Assembly (NCBI RefSeq): GCF_028693135.1
Contig: NZ_JAQUVZ010000040.1
Coordinates: 1 to 34,540 of the forward strand
From: Methanosarcina sp.
GTDB taxonomy: Archaea; Halobacteriota; Methanosarcinia; Methanosarcinales; Methanosarcinaceae
DNA: 34,540 bases
Direction: 5' to 3'
Shown piece after piece: positions 32,872-34,540 of the stretch; the first letter of the stretch is position 1; every line of letters begins with the position of its first letter. Both the position numbers and the translations under genes were made by a program. The notes under the pieces were generated by a model. The model ran no database searches. It had not been told where the DNA came from and saw only the letters and a list, made by a program, of their open reading frames with translations.

Positions 32872-33106
32872 GCCTTCTACTCCCTTTACATTTTAATTCG
32901 TGGTCTGTCTACACACCAATAGTTTTAAATTGGATACCACTAATAGCACAAGAGCCTTGAACAGTGTTCTACTGGAATAGCTTAGAAAAAGTTATTGGTG
33001 GCTACTGTTAAGAGTAACAGACCTCGGATGGGAGCCCCTACAACCACCGTAGTAAGCCGTAACGGCTGTCTGGACATTAAGTTCAAACACTACGGGGAGG
33101 AACAAG
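32872..33106 (+). promoter_or_regulatory. Structured leader upstream of rpl1, possible L1 autoregulation site
   Basis: The spacer contains a hairpin CTGTTA-AGAG-TAACAG (33005-33020) and another AGCCG-TAA-CGGCT (33055-33067). GGTGG (32997-33001) can pair with CCACC (33044-33048) and enclose the first hairpin together with the purine-rich GGATGGGAGC (33026-33035). Archaeal L1 is known to repress its own mRNA by binding an rRNA-like site, so this is a candidate. A GGGGAGG ribosome-binding site sits just before the ATG. Confidence 0.45.
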
Positions 33107-33748
33107 ATGGTAGAAAAGAATATACTGGAAGCTGTCAAGAAAGTCCTAGAGGATTCGCCAAAACGCAATTTCTCAGAAAGCGTGGATCTGGCGATTAACT
33201 TAAAGAACCTTGACATGAACCAACCAAAGAACAGAGTCGATGAAGAAGTAATTCTTCCGCACGGGCTCGGAAAAGAGCTGAAGATCGGTGTTTTTGCAAA
33301 GGGTGACGTTGGCCTGAGGGCAAAAGCTGCCGGTGCTGCGTATGTTATTTCTGACGTTGATCTCGAAGAGCTGGTAGCTGACAAGAACAAAGCCAGAGTT
33401 CTTGCAAACGAATGTGACCTTTTTATTGCAGAAACTCAGTTCATGCCTATAATCGGTAAGAACCTTGGTATTGTTTTGGGACCCAGAGGCAAGATGCCTA
33501 TCCCACTCATGCCGAACAAGGATATAGGCGAAATGATCCAGAGCAAGCAAAATGCGGTCAAGCTCAGGTCAAAAGACAGACTTACCTTCCACGTGGCTGT
33601 CGGCAGAAGGACTATGAATCCTGACGACCTTGCCGAAAATATTGAGACTATTATGGCCAGGCTTGAGCGTGTCCTCGATAAGGGCAAGCACAACCTCAGA
33701 ACGGTCTATGTCACAACAACCATGGGGAAATCAGAGAGGGTGGTGTAA
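33107..33748 (+). CDS. rpl1: Large subunit ribosomal protein uL1
   Basis: uL1 forms the L1 stalk and can repress its own operon. The 213-residue protein has SVDLAINLKNLDMNQPKNRVDEEVILPHG at the N-terminus, the central domain with VLGPRGKMPIPLMPN, and the end TVYVTTTMGKSERVV. The ATG follows a strong GGGGAGG. It is contiguous with rplP0, whose ATG comes right after its TAA. The length is typical for archaea. Confidence 0.96.
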   Translation: MVEKNILEAVKKVLEDSPKRNFSESVDLAINLKNLDMNQPKNRVDEEVILPHGLGKELKIGVFAKGDVGLRAKAAGAAYVISDVDLEELVADKNKARVLANECDLFIAETQFMPIIGKNLGIVLGPRGKMPIPLMPNKDIGEMIQSKQNAVKLRSKDRLTFHVAVGRRTMNPDDLAENIETIMARLERVLDKGKHNLRTVYVTTTMGKSERVV

Positions 33749-34540
33749 ATGGCAGAAGAAAGGCATCACACCGAGCACATCCCACAGTGGAAAAAGGATG
33801 AAATCGAAAACATAAAGGAGCTCATCCAGTCCCACAAAGTTTTCGGGATGGTAGGGATTGAAGGCATTCTCGCAACCAAGATCCAGAAGATTCGCCGGGA
33901 CCTTAAAGACGTTGCGGTGCTCAAAGTCTCCAGGAACACCCTCACAGAGCGGGCTTTAAACCAGCTCGGGGAAACCATCCCCGAGATGAACAAATACCTT
34001 GACAAACAGACTGCTCTGGTATTTACCAATGAAAGTCCCTTCAAGCTTTTCAAATTGCTTGAGCAGACAAAAACTCCTTCCCCAATCAAAGCAGGAGCAA
34101 TAGCTCCTATGGATATAATTGTCCAGAAGGGGCCTACCAGTTTCCCACCTGGTCCGATTCTGGGTGAATTCCAGAGCGCAGGGATTCCCGCCTCAATAGA
34201 AGCCGGGAAGGTAGCAATAAAGGAAACTAAGGTTGTCTGTAAAGCAGGTGAGGCAGTTCCACAGAAGCTCGCCACCATGCTCGCAAAGCTGGAAATATAC
34301 CCACTCATTGTAGGGCTTGACATGAGAGCCGCCTACGATGCCGGGACAATTTACGGGCCGGAACTCCTTGCAATTGATGAAAGCAAGTACTTCTCTGACA
34401 TTATCAGGGCAGCTCAGAACGCTTTCAATCTCTCAGTCAACACTGCATACCCGACAAGCGCAACAATCGGCACCCTGCTGGCAAAAGCCTATGCAGAATC
34501 AAAGAACCTTGGTGTCAATGCTGTTATCCTTGAACCGGGA
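33749..34540 (+). CDS. rplP0: Large subunit ribosomal protein uL10 (acidic P0), 3' end cut by window edge
   Basis: uL10/P0 anchors the P1 stalk dimers. The 264 visible codons show IPQWKKDEIENIKELIQSHKVFGMVG at the N-terminus, the rRNA-binding VLKVSRNTLTERAL, the insertion domain with PSPIKAGAIAPMDIIVQKGPTSFPPGP, and the first helix of the stalk-binding tail. The frame is open at the window edge, so the tail and acidic end are missing. The ATG follows GGGTGGTG and abuts the rpl1 stop, with tight coupling in the classic rpl1-rplP0-rpl12 order. Confidence 0.95.
   Translation, partial: MAEERHHTEHIPQWKKDEIENIKELIQSHKVFGMVGIEGILATKIQKIRRDLKDVAVLKVSRNTLTERALNQLGETIPEMNKYLDKQTALVFTNESPFKLFKLLEQTKTPSPIKAGAIAPMDIIVQKGPTSFPPGPILGEFQSAGIPASIEAGKVAIKETKVVCKAGEAVPQKLATMLAKLEIYPLIVGLDMRAAYDAGTIYGPELLAIDESKYFSDIIRAAQNAFNLSVNTAYPTSATIGTLLAKAYAESKNLGVNAVILEPG

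Noticed and set aside
1-34540. tRNA, rRNA or CRISPR arrays
   Set aside because: No cloverleaf with a GTTCRA arm, no rRNA-like sequence and no regularly spaced repeats of 25-40 bases were seen by eye.

Overview
This window comes from a methanogenic archaeon, almost certainly a Methanosarcina. The evidence is an archaeal information-processing block (Sec61-gamma/SecE, Spt5/NusG, uL11, uL1, uL10, the proteasomal ATPase PAN, the bridging factor aMBF1), soluble heterodisulfide reductase genes hdrCB, an F420-dependent NADP reductase, archaeal TATA boxes a short distance upstream of starts, AT-rich spacers, and a tnpB gene interrupted only by one in-frame UAG, the codon that this lineage can read as pyrrolysine. 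The genus is inferred from gene content, not from a database match.

Layout. 1-4824: a partial M24 (prolidase-like) peptidase, a DUF2284 Cys-rich protein, a membrane-anchored subtilase with unusual catalytic motifs, and F420H2:NADP+ oxidoreductase. 5491-6908: hdrC-hdrB with no hdrA. 6917-7225: an unannotated, heavily structured sequence ending in an IS200/IS605-type right-end hairpin, probably an orphan omega-RNA or a solo transposon end. 7343-10637, minus strand: three small conserved families (DUF1284, DUF1847, DUF169) surrounding a tnpB that has both an in-frame amber codon and a Tyr in place of the first RuvC catalytic Asp.

10837-14964: two divergent transcription units. Two ferredoxin-containing MinD-type ATPases and two NifX-like proteins lie on the minus strand. 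A DUF134 helix-turn-helix protein and an Mrp/NBP35 ATPase lie on the plus strand. The gene set and divergent layout resemble the orange-protein (ORP) locus of Desulfovibrio, suggesting an archaeal metal-sulfur cluster or division-linked system. 15585-16810: a thioredoxin-like lipoprotein and CcdA, a pair for moving reductant across the membrane. 16896-17345: a small membrane-anchored protein of unknown function.

17570-22165, minus strand: a compact anaerobic cobalamin (corrin ring) operon in the order cbiT-cbiL-cbiF-cbiG(N)-cbiG(C)-cbiH-cbiC. cbiG is split in two, and its N-terminal half has no ordinary start codon. cbiD, cbiE and cbiJ are not in the window.

22967-25458: a homocitrate/Re-citrate-synthase-type enzyme convergent with an isocitrate dehydrogenase-family gene, fitting the oxidative partial TCA route to 2-oxoglutarate. 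25917-29561: a COG1099 TIM-barrel hydrolase, aMBF1 divergent from PAN, and DUF99. A second IS605-like hairpin lies directly behind DUF99. 30039-34540: ftsZ, a short upstream ORF abutting secE, spt5/nusG, rpl11, a structured leader, rpl1 and the start of rplP0 (cut by the window end). No tRNA, rRNA or CRISPR array was seen.
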